64,000 bases of DNA. It comes from Streptomyces qaidamensis. Lineage in GTDB: Bacteria; Actinomycetota; Actinomycetes; Streptomycetales; Streptomycetaceae. Position numbers and translations under genes: made by a program. The stretch is from contig NZ_CP015098.1 in NCBI RefSeq assembly GCF_001611795.1, positions 8,680,001 through 8,744,000 on the forward strand, read 5' to 3'. This document shows, one piece after another, positions 51,744 to 61,094 of this stretch (position 1 is the stretch's first letter; each line of letters opens with the position of its first letter). Below the pieces are notes generated by a model. It was not told where the DNA came from and did no database searches. It saw only the letters and a list, made by a program, of their open reading frames with translations.

Positions 51744-53912
51744 GTGACCCCTGCGACCACGAGCGCGTTCGATCTTCCCGACCGCCTCGCGCACAAGGCC
51801 GCCCCGGCGTCGATCGCCGGGGACGAACAGCACTTCGCCGCCATCGCCGACTGCCTCGCGCAGAACATCGCCGAACTCTCCGACCGCCTTGCCGGCGAGC
51901 GCAGGGCACCCGGTGGCAAGGGCAGGCAGGCCATGGACCGGGACGCCGAGATCCACCGGCTCACCGCACGGCTGCGCGCCCTACGCCGCTTCGGACTGGA
52001 TTTGTGCCTCGGGCACATGGTCGCCGCGGACGGCTCCGAGCCCGTGTACGTCGGACGGCTCGGCCTGACGGACAGCGAGGGACGCCGGTTGCTGGTCGAC
52101 TGGCGTTCCCCCGCCGCCGAGCCGTTCTTCGGAGCCACCCACGCCAACCCGATGGGCCTGGCGAGCCGCCGCAGGTACCGCTGGACCGACGGCCGGATCG
52201 TCGACTACTGGGACGAGGTGTTCACCGCCGACGGATTCGACGGGCACGCCGCGCTTGATGACCAGTCCGCGTTCATCGCCAGCCTCGGCACCAACCGTTC
52301 GCCCCGCATGCGGGACGTGCTCGGCACCATCCAGGCGGACCAGGACGCCATCATCCGCGCCGGGTCCCGCGGCGCCCTCGTCGTGGACGGAGGCCCGGGC
52401 ACCGGCAAGACCGTCGTCGCCCTGCACCGCTCCGCCTACCTCCTCTACTCCGACCCGCGCCTCGGGCAGCACCGACGCGGCGGTGTGCTCTTCGTCGGCC
52501 CGCACCGGCCCTACCTGTCCTACGTCTCCGACGTCCTGCCCAGCCTCGGCGAGGAGGGCGTGCAGACCTGCATCCTGCGGGACCTCGTCGACGAGGGGGC
52601 CACGGCCGGGGAGGAGACCGACCCGGAGGCGGCCCGCCTGAAGTCGTCGGCGGACATGGTGCGGGCGATCGAGAAGGCCGTCCGCTTCTACGAGGAGCCG
52701 CCCGCCGAGGCGATGACGGTCACGACCCACTGGTCCGACATCCGTCTGAGCGCCGGGGACTGGGCCGTGGCGTTCGAGGCGTCGGAACCCGGCACCCCGC
52801 ACAACGAGGCACGCGACCAGGTCTGGGAGGAACTCCTCACGATCCTCGTGGCCAAGCACGACGGCGACGCCCCGGACGAGCTGCTCCGCAAGGCCCTGTC
52901 ACGGGACCGGGAGCTGCTCACGGCCTTCAACCGCGCCTGGCCGCTGCTGGAGGCGACCGACCTCGTGGGAGACCTGTGGTCCGTGCCCGCCTACCTGCGC
53001 ATGTGCGCGCCCTGGCTCAGCCGCGACGAGGTGCGCACCCTGCAGCGCGAGGATGCCCAGGCCTGGACCGTGTCCGACCTGCCCCTGCTGGACGCGGCAC
53101 GCCGGCGGCTCGGCGACCCGGAGGCCTCACGGCGGGGGCGCAGGCAGGCGGCCGCCGTGGCCGCACAGCAGGAGCGTATGGCCGACGTCATCGACGACCT
53201 GCTGGAGGCCCACACCTACGACGACGGCGAGGGCGTGCTGGTCATGCTGCACGGGCAGGACATGCGCAACTCCCTGGTCGACGAGAGCGTACTGCCCACC
53301 GCCGACCCGGACCGGCTCGCCGGGCCGTTCGTGCACATCGTCGTGGACGAGGCGCAGGAACTGACCGACGCGGAATGGCAGATGCTGCTGCTGCGCTGCC
53401 CGTCCCGGAGCTTCACCATCGTCGGGGACCGCGCCCAGGCCCGGCACGGGTTCACGGAGTCGTGGCGCGAACGGCTGGAGCGGGTCGGTCTGGACCGGGT
53501 CGAGATGGCCTCGCTGAGCATCAACTACCGCACGCCCGCCGAGATCATGGCGGAGGCCGAGCCGGTCATCCGGGCCGTGCTGCCGGACGCCAACGTGCCG
53601 ACGTCGATCCGCAGCAGCGGCGTCCCCGTCCGCCGCGGGTCCGCCGCGGAGCTGACGTCGGTCCTCGACACCTGGCTGTCCGATCACGCCGAGGGGATCG
53701 CCTGCGTGATCGGCGATCCCGCGTTCCGGCCGGCCTCGCCCCGCGTCCGGTCGCTGACCCCGGAGCTGTCGAAGGGGCTGGAGTTCGACCTGGTCGTGCT
53801 CGTCGACCCGGAGAACTTCGGCGAGGGTGTCGACGGCGTCGAGGGCGCCGTCGACCACTATGTGGCGATGACCCGGGCCACGCAGGAGCTCGTCATCCTC
53901 ACGAACTCCTGA
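51744..53912 (+). CDS. helR: HelR-like RNA polymerase recycling ATPase (rifamycin protection)
   Basis: 722-residue UvrD-superfamily ATPase. An N-terminal coiled-coil arm (about 30-90) and barrel segment precede Walker A GGPGTGKT (216-223), a central helical insertion, Walker B VVDEAQEL near residue 535, and late motifs SINYRTP and VAMTRATQELV. This is the HelD/HelR plan: the arm enters the RNA polymerase secondary channel and the motor removes stalled enzyme. In Streptomyces venezuelae HelR displaces rifamycins and gives resistance. The GTG start has GGGAG six bases ahead. Induction through the upstream repeat is inferred. Confidence 0.85.
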   Translation: MTPATTSAFDLPDRLAHKAAPASIAGDEQHFAAIADCLAQNIAELSDRLAGERRAPGGKGRQAMDRDAEIHRLTARLRALRRFGLDLCLGHMVAADGSEPVYVGRLGLTDSEGRRLLVDWRSPAAEPFFGATHANPMGLASRRRYRWTDGRIVDYWDEVFTADGFDGHAALDDQSAFIASLGTNRSPRMRDVLGTIQADQDAIIRAGSRGALVVDGGPGTGKTVVALHRSAYLLYSDPRLGQHRRGGVLFVGPHRPYLSYVSDVLPSLGEEGVQTCILRDLVDEGATAGEETDPEAARLKSSADMVRAIEKAVRFYEEPPAEAMTVTTHWSDIRLSAGDWAVAFEASEPGTPHNEARDQVWEELLTILVAKHDGDAPDELLRKALSRDRELLTAFNRAWPLLEATDLVGDLWSVPAYLRMCAPWLSRDEVRTLQREDAQAWTVSDLPLLDAARRRLGDPEASRRGRRQAAAVAAQQERMADVIDDLLEAHTYDDGEGVLVMLHGQDMRNSLVDESVLPTADPDRLAGPFVHIVVDEAQELTDAEWQMLLLRCPSRSFTIVGDRAQARHGFTESWRERLERVGLDRVEMASLSINYRTPAEIMAEAEPVIRAVLPDANVPTSIRSSGVPVRRGSAAELTSVLDTWLSDHAEGIACVIGDPAFRPASPRVRSLTPELSKGLEFDLVVLVDPENFGEGVDGVEGAVDHYVAMTRATQELVILTNS

Positions 53913-53941
53913 CGCTCCGGCCCGGGGTGGTGGTCCATGGA

Positions 53942-54115
53942 GGGTGCTGAAGATCTTGGCCGGGCTCCCGGCGCCTGGCACGCACGTGTACTGCCGGGCC
54001 ACCCTCGCCCTTGCGGTGCCGCACTTGGGGAACGACACGTCGTCCACCACCCACACCTCAGGCGTGATCACCTCGGCCGGCCGCTCGGCGATCCGCTGCC
54101 TGACCGGCGGCGGTG
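53942..54115 (-). pseudogene. IS701-type transposase fragment
   Basis: Read leftward, the frame gives RIAERPAEVITPEVWVVDD followed by VSFPKCGTA and RVARQY, the catalytic-aspartate region of IS701-family transposases. Similarity fades after about 55 residues and no start, helix-turn-helix or remaining acidic residues are present. No terminal inverted repeats were found. It is a decayed remnant. Confidence 0.75.
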
Positions 54116-54373
54116 GTCAGGGCGGCGGCTCTGTGGTGTCTGTGCATGCTGAGTGCACCTCACTGTGCTGGGACGAGGGGGCCGCGCCCGGTCCGGGAGG
54201 CGGGCGGTGGGTGGGCGCCCGGGGCGGCGGCGGCCATGGGCGATGCGGTGGTCCTGGGTGCGGACCCCTGCGTTCTCGCTGACTGGAGCGCTTCACTAGC
54301 GCGCTCTAGTGGCAGGTACTGTGCGACCGCTCCGGGGGGATGTCAACAGCTTTGTCAGGACGTACCAACAAAG

Positions 54374-54421
54374 GAGGCCGCCCGTACGCACCGGTGCTGA
54401 AGGGTGCGTACGGGCGGCCTC
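54374..54421 (-). terminator. 19-bp perfect hairpin after the VOC gene
   Basis: GAGGCCGCCCGTACGCACC and its exact complement GGTGCGTACGGGCGGCCTC enclose a 10-base loop. Read leftward, CTTTGTTGG follows. It lies 34 bases beyond the stop of the leftward VOC gene, as a terminator should. Confidence 0.8.
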
Positions 54422-54455
54422 GGGCGGACGGTCCCGGACCGTCCTGCCCGGCTGC

Positions 54456-54866
54456 TCAGGTTTCCGTGCTGATGTTGACCATCCACGGGACGCCGAAGCG
54501 GTCCGTGCACATGCCGAACACGTCGCCCCACATCTGCTTCTCCAACGGCACCGACACCGAGCCGCCCTCGGACAGCTTCTCCCAGTAGCCGCGCAGCTCG
54601 GCGTCGTCGTCGCCGCTGAGGCTCACGGAGTAGGAGCCGCCCTGTTCGGACTCCATGCCCGGCGGGTTGTCGGCGCCCATCAGGGTGAAGCCGCCGTCGG
54701 TCTCCAGCATGCCGTGCATGATCTTGTCGGCGTTCGGGGCGTCCGCCTGCCCGAAGTCTCCGTAGCTGTTGAGGTCGAGGGTGCCGCCGAAGACTTCCTT
54801 GTAGAACTCCATCGCCTGCCGGGCGTCGCCGTTGAAGTTGAGGTACGGGTTGAGGCGCGAGGCCAT
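54456..54866 (-). CDS. VOC family protein, PhnB/3-demethylubiquinone-9 methyltransferase-like
   Basis: 136-residue glyoxalase-fold protein. It opens MASRLNPYLNFNGDARQAME with the family's FYKEVFGGT, then HGMLETDGGFTLMGADNPPG and the final WGDVFGMCTDRFGVPWMVN. PhnB-like proteins are widespread; their enzymatic role is mostly unproven. GGGAGG sits six bases ahead of the start. It diverges from an aldo/keto reductase. Confidence 0.88.
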   Translation of the reverse strand: MASRLNPYLNFNGDARQAMEFYKEVFGGTLDLNSYGDFGQADAPNADKIMHGMLETDGGFTLMGADNPPGMESEQGGSYSVSLSGDDDAELRGYWEKLSEGGSVSVPLEKQMWGDVFGMCTDRFGVPWMVNISTET

Positions 54867-55039
54867 GAGAACCTCCCAGAAGGGGGTAAAAGTCCCTTTC
54901 GCGCAGCGTATCGTCAGGCACCGGTGACGGCTCGTCGAGTGACCGCCGCCCTGTGCGGGGCGAAGGTCCGCCACCGTCGGGACCGTCGCCAACTGCGCTG
55001 TTAACGTGGGCTCTTGAGCAGAAGAGGAGACAGCGGCCC

Positions 55040-55891
55040 ATGTCATCGACATTCCGCATCGGCGGGGATCTCGACGTACGCCGGCTCGGCTTCGGAGCCA
55101 TGCATCTGCCCACCGAGCCCGGCCCCGGCCGGGAGAACGCCCTCGCGGTGGCCCGGCGCGCCGTGGAGCTGGGCGTGACACTGATCGACACGGCACACCT
55201 GTACGGCGGGGGAGCCAATGAGGAGCTCCTCGCCGAGGCCCTGCACCCCTACCCGGAGGGCCTGCTGATCACCACCAAGGTCGGTGTCGCGCGCACCGGC
55301 CCCGGCGGCGACTGGAAGCTCGACGGACGGCCGGAGATCCTGCGCGACCAGGTCCGGCAGGCCCTGCGCCGGCTGCGGACCGAGCGGATCGAGCTGCTCC
55401 AGCTGCACCGCATCGACCCCGACACGCCGCTCGCGGACCAGCTCGGCACCCTGCGCGAGCTCCAGACCGAAGGCCTGGTCGGCCGGGTCGGGCTGTCGGA
55501 GGTCACCGTCGAGGAGCTGGAGCGGGCCAGGGAGCTCGTCGATGTCGTGAGCGTGCAGAACCGCTACAACCTGCTCGACCGGGAGCACGAGCCGGTGCTC
55601 GACGCCTGTGCGGCGGCCGGTATCGCCTTCCTGCCGTGGCGGCCCGTGGCCTGGGGGAAGACGGGGGCCGAGGGCGAGATCGCCGCCGTGGCGGCCGAGC
55701 TCGGGGCCACGCCCACGCAGGTCTCGCTCGCCTGGCTGCTCGACCGGGCACCGGTCGTCCTGCCGATCCCGGGCACGGCCCGGATCGGGCATCTGGAGGA
55801 GAACCTCGCAGCGGCCGGCCTGGGACTGACCCCCGCCCAGCGTGCCCGGCTGGACAGGCTTGCCGAGGGCGCACGGGCCGCATCAGGCTGA
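55040..55891 (+). CDS. aldo/keto reductase
   Basis: 283-residue TIM-barrel oxidoreductase. Catalytic residues are visible: Asp in TLIDTAHLYGGG (with the tyrosine four residues on), Lys in TTKVGV, and His in LQLHRID. The NADPH-binding end reads PIPGTARIGHLEEN. Start taken at MSSTFRIGGD, preceded by GAGGAG; about 29 upstream codons are open but not family-like. Likely reduces small aldehydes or ketones. Confidence 0.9.
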   Translation: MSSTFRIGGDLDVRRLGFGAMHLPTEPGPGRENALAVARRAVELGVTLIDTAHLYGGGANEELLAEALHPYPEGLLITTKVGVARTGPGGDWKLDGRPEILRDQVRQALRRLRTERIELLQLHRIDPDTPLADQLGTLRELQTEGLVGRVGLSEVTVEELERARELVDVVSVQNRYNLLDREHEPVLDACAAAGIAFLPWRPVAWGKTGAEGEIAAVAAELGATPTQVSLAWLLDRAPVVLPIPGTARIGHLEENLAAAGLGLTPAQRARLDRLAEGARAASG

Positions 55892-56082
55892 GGTGCCGGG
55901 GCCCGGGTAACCTCCTCGCCGTCCACGCCCACGCAGCCGCTCGGCGTCCGGTGAGTCCCCCTGGCGGCGGGGGAGGCATCCGCTGGGCCGGAGTGCGACG
56001 GCTCACGGCTCGTCGGACGACCAGGACGTGTCTCACGGATGCCCTGGAACGACTGGCCCGGCAAGGGCGTGGGTGGTGCCCG

Positions 56083-56313
56083 TCAACGGCGCTTCTGTCT
56101 GAAAAGGTCACTTGAGAGAGGAGGGTGCCCCCCTAACCCGATGCCCTGAATCTCGGTACGAATGCTTGCGGCTTTGTCGCGTGCTTCCTGTTCCGCCTGC
56201 ATCCCGTCTGCGGAATCAGGCAGGGAGCGCCCTCGGTTGCGCTTGAGCAACACGATGATCAGCAACGTGGCAGTAACGCCCATACCGGCGAAAAGCGCAA
56301 TGATCGTTCCCAT
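56083..56313 (-). CDS. small single-pass membrane protein, 76 residues
   Basis: Starts MGTIIALFAGMGVTATLLII, a single membrane helix near the N-terminus, followed by KRNRGRS and a charged tail (ADGMQAEQEARDKAASIR). AGAGGTGAG precedes the start. Base composition is noticeably less GC-rich than the flanking genes. No family recognised. It lies in the segment bracketed by transposase remnants. Confidence 0.6.
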   Translation of the reverse strand: MGTIIALFAGMGVTATLLIIVLLKRNRGRSLPDSADGMQAEQEARDKAASIRTEIQGIGLGGHPPLSSDLFRQKRR

Positions 56314-56625
56314 GCTCACCTCTTGGCTCCGGGCTGACGGATGGAGCAGGGCAGTAGGCCGGCCCCGCTCGTCGCGTGATGATCGCATCAGTCAAGAACG
56401 CTGAGGTCAAGGCGGCCCTGCGTCTTGTGGGCACCAGCGGCCGGCCGAGGGGTGGTCTCCGAGCCGTCTGCGATCGTCGCTCGCGTGATCACGAAACGGA
56501 GGCCCGCCGACTGCGCCGACGCCGTGACTCCTCACCGTCCGCCCGGGAGCCAGGACAGGGGAATAGCGGCCTGGGCCGTCCGGTTGTCCAAAACGCAAGA
56601 TCTGCAAGGGAGTTCGGGAGGGTTC
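56314..56625. other. 312-base gap before the serine hydrolase gene
   Basis: No gene, hairpin or repeat is evident. Open frames run through it but have atypical composition for coding sequence here and no family match. The promoter of the downstream hydrolase presumably lies here. Confidence 0.5.
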
Positions 56626-57759
56626 ATGGCAGTTCATGGCACGGTGGCCGCCGGTTTCGAGGGAGTGCGAGAAGAATTCGCCCTGTTCCTCGCCGACGAG
56701 GAACACGCGCCGGGCGCACAGCTGGTAGTGCACCAGCGCGGCGAGCGGGTCGTGGACCTGTGGTCGGAGGGTGTCACCGGAGAGACGCTGCTCGGCGTCT
56801 TCTCGTCCACCAAAGGCGCTGCCTACCTGGTCACTGCGCTCCTGGTCCAGGACGGCGTCCTCGACTTGGACCGCACCGTGGCCTCGTACTGGCCGGACTT
56901 CGCCGCCGAGGGCAAGGGCGGGATCACCTTGCGCGAGCTGCTGGCACACCGTGCCGGGGTGATCGGCCTGGACGCCGGGTTCACCCCGCAGGAGCTGGCC
57001 GACGACCGGGCGATCGCGGCCCTACTCGCCGGGCAGCGCCCGTTCTGGCAGCCGGGGCAGTTCTTCGGCTACCACGGGTACGTGATCGGCGCGCTGGTCG
57101 GCGAGGTGGTGTTCCGGGCCACCGGGCGCACCCTGCAGGAATGGTACGAGGAGCGGATCCGCGCCCCGTACGGCCTGGACCTGTGGCTGGGCCTGCCGGA
57201 GTCCGAGGAGCCGCGGTTCCTCAGTACGCTGCCGATGCTGCCGACGCCCGAGCAGCAGGCCGAGATCGACGCCTCCCCGTACAGCCCGTACAGCCTGGGC
57301 GGCATCGCGTTCAACGAGCACGCCCCTGACAGCGTCGAGCTGGAGGACTTCGCGAACTCGCGCCTCGTCCGCGCGAAGGGCCAGGCGTCGGCGGGCGGTA
57401 TCGGTTCCGCGCGCGGCTTGGCCGGCATGTATGCGGCGGCCGCGTTCGGCCTGAACGGGGACGGGCCGCTCCTGAAGCCGGACACCGCCGCGGAGTTCGC
57501 GCGGGTCCACTCCGAGGGAAATGACCTGGTGAGCGGCTCGCAGAAGGCTTTCGGCCTGGGCTTCAGCGCCATCGGCTGCCTTTTCGACTCCGTCGGCGCC
57601 GGTGCCTTCGGCCACAGCGGCGCCGCGGGCTCCCTCGCCCTCGCCGACCCCCGCCAGGGCTACGCGTACGCGTACACCCGCCGCCGCTATGCCTACCCGG
57701 GCGGCGCGGCCCCGGAGAACGAGCGCCTGCTGTGGTCGGTGGTCCGGGCGCTCGGGTGA
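56626..57759 (+). CDS. serine hydrolase, class C beta-lactamase/esterase family
   Basis: 377 residues, no signal peptide, so cytoplasmic. The catalytic S-x-x-K is FSSTKGAA near residue 62; the tyrosine motif is GYHGYV near 147, in place of the Y-x-N of true lactamases; the third motif is GHSGAAGS near 328. This combination is typical of EstB-type esterases rather than antibiotic resistance. GGGAGG lies four bases ahead of the ATG. It follows a 312-base gap and ends against an IS5 remnant. Confidence 0.88.
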   Translation: MAVHGTVAAGFEGVREEFALFLADEEHAPGAQLVVHQRGERVVDLWSEGVTGETLLGVFSSTKGAAYLVTALLVQDGVLDLDRTVASYWPDFAAEGKGGITLRELLAHRAGVIGLDAGFTPQELADDRAIAALLAGQRPFWQPGQFFGYHGYVIGALVGEVVFRATGRTLQEWYEERIRAPYGLDLWLGLPESEEPRFLSTLPMLPTPEQQAEIDASPYSPYSLGGIAFNEHAPDSVELEDFANSRLVRAKGQASAGGIGSARGLAGMYAAAAFGLNGDGPLLKPDTAAEFARVHSEGNDLVSGSQKAFGLGFSAIGCLFDSVGAGAFGHSGAAGSLALADPRQGYAYAYTRRRYAYPGGAAPENERLLWSVVRALG

Positions 57760-57772
57760 CGCAAGCGGGGCG

Positions 57773-57936
57773 CGCCCCGCTGATCCGGTTCAGCGCCCGT
57801 TCGACGGTGTTGCGCTTGTGCGCCGCTCCGTCGAAGCCGGGTGGCCGTCCGCCGCGTGAGTCCTCGCGCAGGCGGGCGGCCTGGCTATCGGGCTGCTCCG
57901 GGATCGTGTGCCGGATGCCCCGGCGCCGCGGCTGCG
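57773..57936 (-). pseudogene. IS5-type transposase C-terminal fragment
   Basis: Read leftward, the frame gives RRGIRHTIPEQPDSQAARLR, then SRGGRPPGFD and RNTVERALNRI, the conserved end of IS5-family transposases including the catalytic glutamate (VERA). No start, no N-terminal part and no intact element around it. The frame ends by fusing into unrelated sequence beside the hydrolase stop. The following bases up to 58119 hold nothing recognisable. Confidence 0.8.
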
Positions 57937-58119
57937 CACCAGCCGGGCGAGCGGGCTCTGCCAGGGCGTTTCGCCCTGGTGTGCCGCCGCTTCGGCCCCC
58001 CCTTCTGACGCGGGCGTCAGCGGTGGTTCGGCCTGGACCTGCCCCAGCGGACGCCCCCCTGTGCCGTCGGCCGCACTCCGGTCAGCACCCGGTGCGGGAT
58101 TCCGTCGTACGGACAGCCG

Positions 58120-58332
58120 CTAGCTGTTCCAGTCGTACGGGCCGCCACCCTGCCACTCGATCAGCTCGGTGTCGTCGACGGCCGTGTCCGTGGTGGGCAG
58201 GCCCTCGCGGTGCAGCAGGTCCAGTACGTCGAAGAGGCTGTAGGCGACGCCCATGCGCTCGCCGTGGATGGTCACCAGCCGTCCGCCGTCCGTCGCGGGC
58301 GGCTGCACGACCACAGGGGGTTGACCGTCCAT
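58120..58332 (-). CDS. small conserved hypothetical protein, 70 residues
   Basis: Starts MDGQPPVVVQPPATDGGRLV, contains VTIHGERMGVAYSLFDVLDL and ends IEWQGGGPYDWNS. The central part predicts a compact beta-alpha fold. Only a GTGGGG lies ahead of the ATG, so the start is moderately supported. Similar short proteins occur in Streptomyces; function unknown. It diverges from a secreted hydrolase. Confidence 0.65.
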   Translation of the reverse strand: MDGQPPVVVQPPATDGGRLVTIHGERMGVAYSLFDVLDLLHREGLPTTDTAVDDTELIEWQGGGPYDWNS

Positions 58333-58513
58333 AGCCCCACCATGCTCCCGAAACGGCCGGTTCGCAGCTCGGTGGCGTCCAGAAGCGGTATGGACCCGTT
58401 CCCCCGCGCCGGCGTCGGGCGCGCTGTGCGCCGGTGACAAGGCGCGATCCGGAAGCTGAGTTCTCATCAGCACTCCCTGAGAGCGGTCGCACGCGCACTC
58501 TAGCGTCCGTGGC

Positions 58514-60235
58514 ATGGACATGAATCGTATGCACAGAGGGAAGTGGCGCGGTGCCGCGCTGGCGGTGCTGCTGAGCGCTGGAACGCTCACGGCCGCCGCC
58601 CCGGGCGCCCACGCCGACGGGGCGCGCACCGAGACGCCGGTGAGGTCGACGTCGCCGGTGACCGCAGTGACGGAGTCGATGGTGCGGGTGAAGGTGCCGC
58701 TGCCGGAGTCGGCGGGGCCTCGCCCGGCCGCCTGCGACTGGCTGTCGTACCTGCGCTACCGCTCCGCCGCCGGGCCGGCCGCGTCGGCCGACGCCGACCG
58801 GATCCTCATCGCCCAGCCCGGGATCCTGGAAGGCGCCGGGGCGTTCGACAGCGTCGCCCGCAACACCGTCGCGCGCGCCGCCGAGCAGGGGCGGCACATC
58901 GAGTTCTGGGCGCTGGACCGGCGCTCCAACTGTCTGGAGGACCGCACCGGCATCGCCTCCGGCGACCAGCACACCGCGGTCGACTACTACTACCGCGGCA
59001 AGCAGGTCGACGGCCGTACCTTCGCCGGTTTCACCGGCAACGCGCAGCTGGGCTGGATGGCGAAGCTCGGGATCGAGCAGACCGTACGCGACCAGTACGA
59101 CCTGCTGACCGCCGAGTTGCCCTCCCCGGCGCAGCGCAAGCAGAAGGTGCTGTGCGGCGGGCACTCGCTGGGCGGTGTGATCACCGGGTACTTCGCCGCG
59201 GCCGACTTCGACGGTAACCGCGCCACCACGGCGGACGCCGGGTACAACCAGTGCGCCGGCTACTTCGCCCTCGACACGACCGTCTCCACCTCACTGGCCG
59301 ATCTCAGCGGCAGCATCCCGGGCGACACCAACCTGCCCGACATCGGCCTGGGCCACGGCGTCGTGCAGGCCGGGCTGGACAGCGGGGTGCTGCCGCGCAG
59401 CCTGTCCGCGCCGGTGCTGCTCAACCCCGAGACCATGACCCTGCTCGGCATCGCCGGACTCGGTGCCCTCGACGACCTGGAGGGCGAGGCCGACCTGCTC
59501 CGCTACCTGCCTTCCAACCTCAACATCGAGGCCACCAACCGTTTCCTGTTCGCCAAGGACACCGCCGCCTTCCTCAGCGGCAAGCCGGGGGTGAAGGACT
59601 TCCGGCTCACCAACGGGGCCGTTCTCGGGGCGCTGCTGGACGACAACTCCGTGCCGCTGGCGTTCCTGCAGACCAGCGTGGGCTTCTTCGACGGCGGACC
59701 GGTCGCCGACAAGAGCTTCCCCGTCGCCAACGGCGGTGACCGGCAGGCCGGACCGTACGGCACCGCGTACAAGGCCATCCCGGCCCGGCCGCAGGGCCCG
59801 CTGTACACCTGGCGCAACTACGACCGTGTCGGCGATCCTGACGACCCCGGCTACCGGTCGGCCGACGGCACCCCGTTCACCGGCGCCGGCGAGGAGGTCA
59901 CCGACATACGGCAGTTGGCCCGCAGTCTGGCCGAGCAGCCGCTGGACTTCACCGAGCAGTACTTCCCGACCAAGCTGGTCACGGACATCCAGCTGGCCAC
60001 CTCGCCGCAGGTGAAGAAGCTCGTCGTCCATCCCGACGGGCTGAAGGCCAACCCGGTGCTCACCGTGCTCGCCGGTGAGGGACTGCTGGCCGGCCGGGTC
60101 CCGGCCGAGCTGCATCCGGTGGTCGCCGACGGCTACCAGCACCTCGACGTCCTGACCGCCGCGCCCGTGCAGAACAACGGCCGGCCGGAGCCGGTCTCCA
60201 CCAGCCTCGCCGGCTTCGCGCGGTCACCGCGCTAG
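58514..60235 (+). CDS. secreted alpha/beta-hydrolase-like protein
   Basis: 573 residues. Signal peptide with cleavage after AHA near residue 35. The nucleophile elbow GGHSLGG near 217 marks an alpha/beta hydrolase, with a preceding RILIAQPGILEG strand that could form the oxyanion region. The remaining half (about 260-573) is unusual for simple lipases. A role as an exported lipase or esterase is likely; substrate unknown. No clear ribosome-binding site precedes the first ATG; a third ATG is five codons in. Confidence 0.72.
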   Translation: MDMNRMHRGKWRGAALAVLLSAGTLTAAAPGAHADGARTETPVRSTSPVTAVTESMVRVKVPLPESAGPRPAACDWLSYLRYRSAAGPAASADADRILIAQPGILEGAGAFDSVARNTVARAAEQGRHIEFWALDRRSNCLEDRTGIASGDQHTAVDYYYRGKQVDGRTFAGFTGNAQLGWMAKLGIEQTVRDQYDLLTAELPSPAQRKQKVLCGGHSLGGVITGYFAAADFDGNRATTADAGYNQCAGYFALDTTVSTSLADLSGSIPGDTNLPDIGLGHGVVQAGLDSGVLPRSLSAPVLLNPETMTLLGIAGLGALDDLEGEADLLRYLPSNLNIEATNRFLFAKDTAAFLSGKPGVKDFRLTNGAVLGALLDDNSVPLAFLQTSVGFFDGGPVADKSFPVANGGDRQAGPYGTAYKAIPARPQGPLYTWRNYDRVGDPDDPGYRSADGTPFTGAGEEVTDIRQLARSLAEQPLDFTEQYFPTKLVTDIQLATSPQVKKLVVHPDGLKANPVLTVLAGEGLLAGRVPAELHPVVADGYQHLDVLTAAPVQNNGRPEPVSTSLAGFARSPR

Positions 60236-60256
60236 CCCCTGCCGGAACACACACCC

Positions 60257-60286
60257 GGGGCCCGGGAGGATCTCCTCCCGGGCCCC
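60257..60286. terminator. bidirectional terminator
   Basis: GGGGCCCGGGAGG and CCTCCCGGGCCCC form a 13-bp stem with a 4-base loop; outer CACAC and GTGTG can extend it. It lies between two convergent genes. Confidence 0.8.
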
Positions 60287-60302
60287 TTCGTGTGACGCGG
60301 GC

Positions 60303-60944
60303 TCAGAGCCTGCCCGCGGCGAACGTGGCCGCCTCCTCGGCGTCGTCCCGGTAGCTCAGGTGCGCCCCGACGTCGCCCCCGCCGTTCTCGCAGACGGGGT
60401 CGCCCTTGGCGCAGAGGTCGAGCGTGCGGCTCTGGTAGGTGCCGGTGACGCTCTTGCCGAGCGCCCGGATCGGGTTGCCGAACAGCAGCACCGCGGCGAC
60501 CTTCGGCTCCACCGCCGCGGGCAGCGTGGCCACGATGGGGCTGCCGACCACCGCGCCGGCGCTGCTGATGCCGATCGAGTTGTCGACGACGTTCGCGCCC
60601 TGCGAATAGCCGACGAGAACGAACTTCTGACTCGGACAGGCGGCGGCCTGGCTCTTCACATGGTTCACCAGATCCAGATTGCCCTGTGCCGCGGACGTCG
60701 GAGAGAGATCGGCGGGGTAGTTCACCTTGTAGCTGGAGAGGTTTTTGCCCGCTGCTTTCTTCTGCAGCGCGGAAAACACCGGGTCGCCGACGATGAAGCC
60801 GAGCGTGCCCGGCTCGAAGGTGCCGCGGGCCGCGACGACCTCGACGTCCGAGCAGGCCGCGGCCATGGCCGGGGGAGCCGCGAGGGTGGCAAGTCCGGCC
60901 CCGCCGGCCAGCGAGAGCGCCGCGAGAGACATACGGATACGCAT
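60303..60944 (-). CDS. secreted cutinase-family hydrolase
   Basis: 213 residues. Signal peptide with cleavage after AMA near 28. The cutinase triad is complete: Ser114 in GYSQGA, Asp182 in GDPVC and His195 in GAHLSY, with the usual disulphide cysteines (ACSDVEVV and KGDPVCE). Secreted actinobacterial cutinases hydrolyse short- to medium-chain lipid esters or polyesters. It is convergent with the other secreted hydrolase. Confidence 0.93.
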   Translation of the reverse strand: MRIRMSLAALSLAGGAGLATLAAPPAMAAACSDVEVVAARGTFEPGTLGFIVGDPVFSALQKKAAGKNLSSYKVNYPADLSPTSAAQGNLDLVNHVKSQAAACPSQKFVLVGYSQGANVVDNSIGISSAGAVVGSPIVATLPAAVEPKVAAVLLFGNPIRALGKSVTGTYQSRTLDLCAKGDPVCENGGGDVGAHLSYRDDAEEAATFAAGRL

Positions 60945-61094
60945 GGGGGATCCTCCGCGTGGGAGGCGCGTGAAGCGCCTGCGAAAAAGGACGCCCCGAA
61001 CGTATGGGCTTTCTCTCGTCTGCTGTTATGGACGGGATTATGGAAACCCCGCAGGTTTTTGTCGCGGATTGAGTACACCGCCCGAGCCCGGGAG

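Larger units (their letters stand above)
53913..54455. other. 543-base stretch without an intact gene
   Basis: Between helR and the VOC gene there is only a transposase remnant (53942-54115), about 250 bases with no recognised content, and a strong hairpin near 54374. Open frames here have no family resemblance and poor start sites. Confidence 0.7.

Noticed and set aside
56376..57329. A rightward frame overlapping the serine hydrolase start
   Set aside because: It is a shifted reading of the hydrolase gene with an arginine-rich, non-protein-like composition.
56626..57759. The serine hydrolase as a beta-lactamase resistance gene
   Set aside because: No signal peptide, and Y-x-N is replaced by YHG, which fits EstB-type esterases instead.
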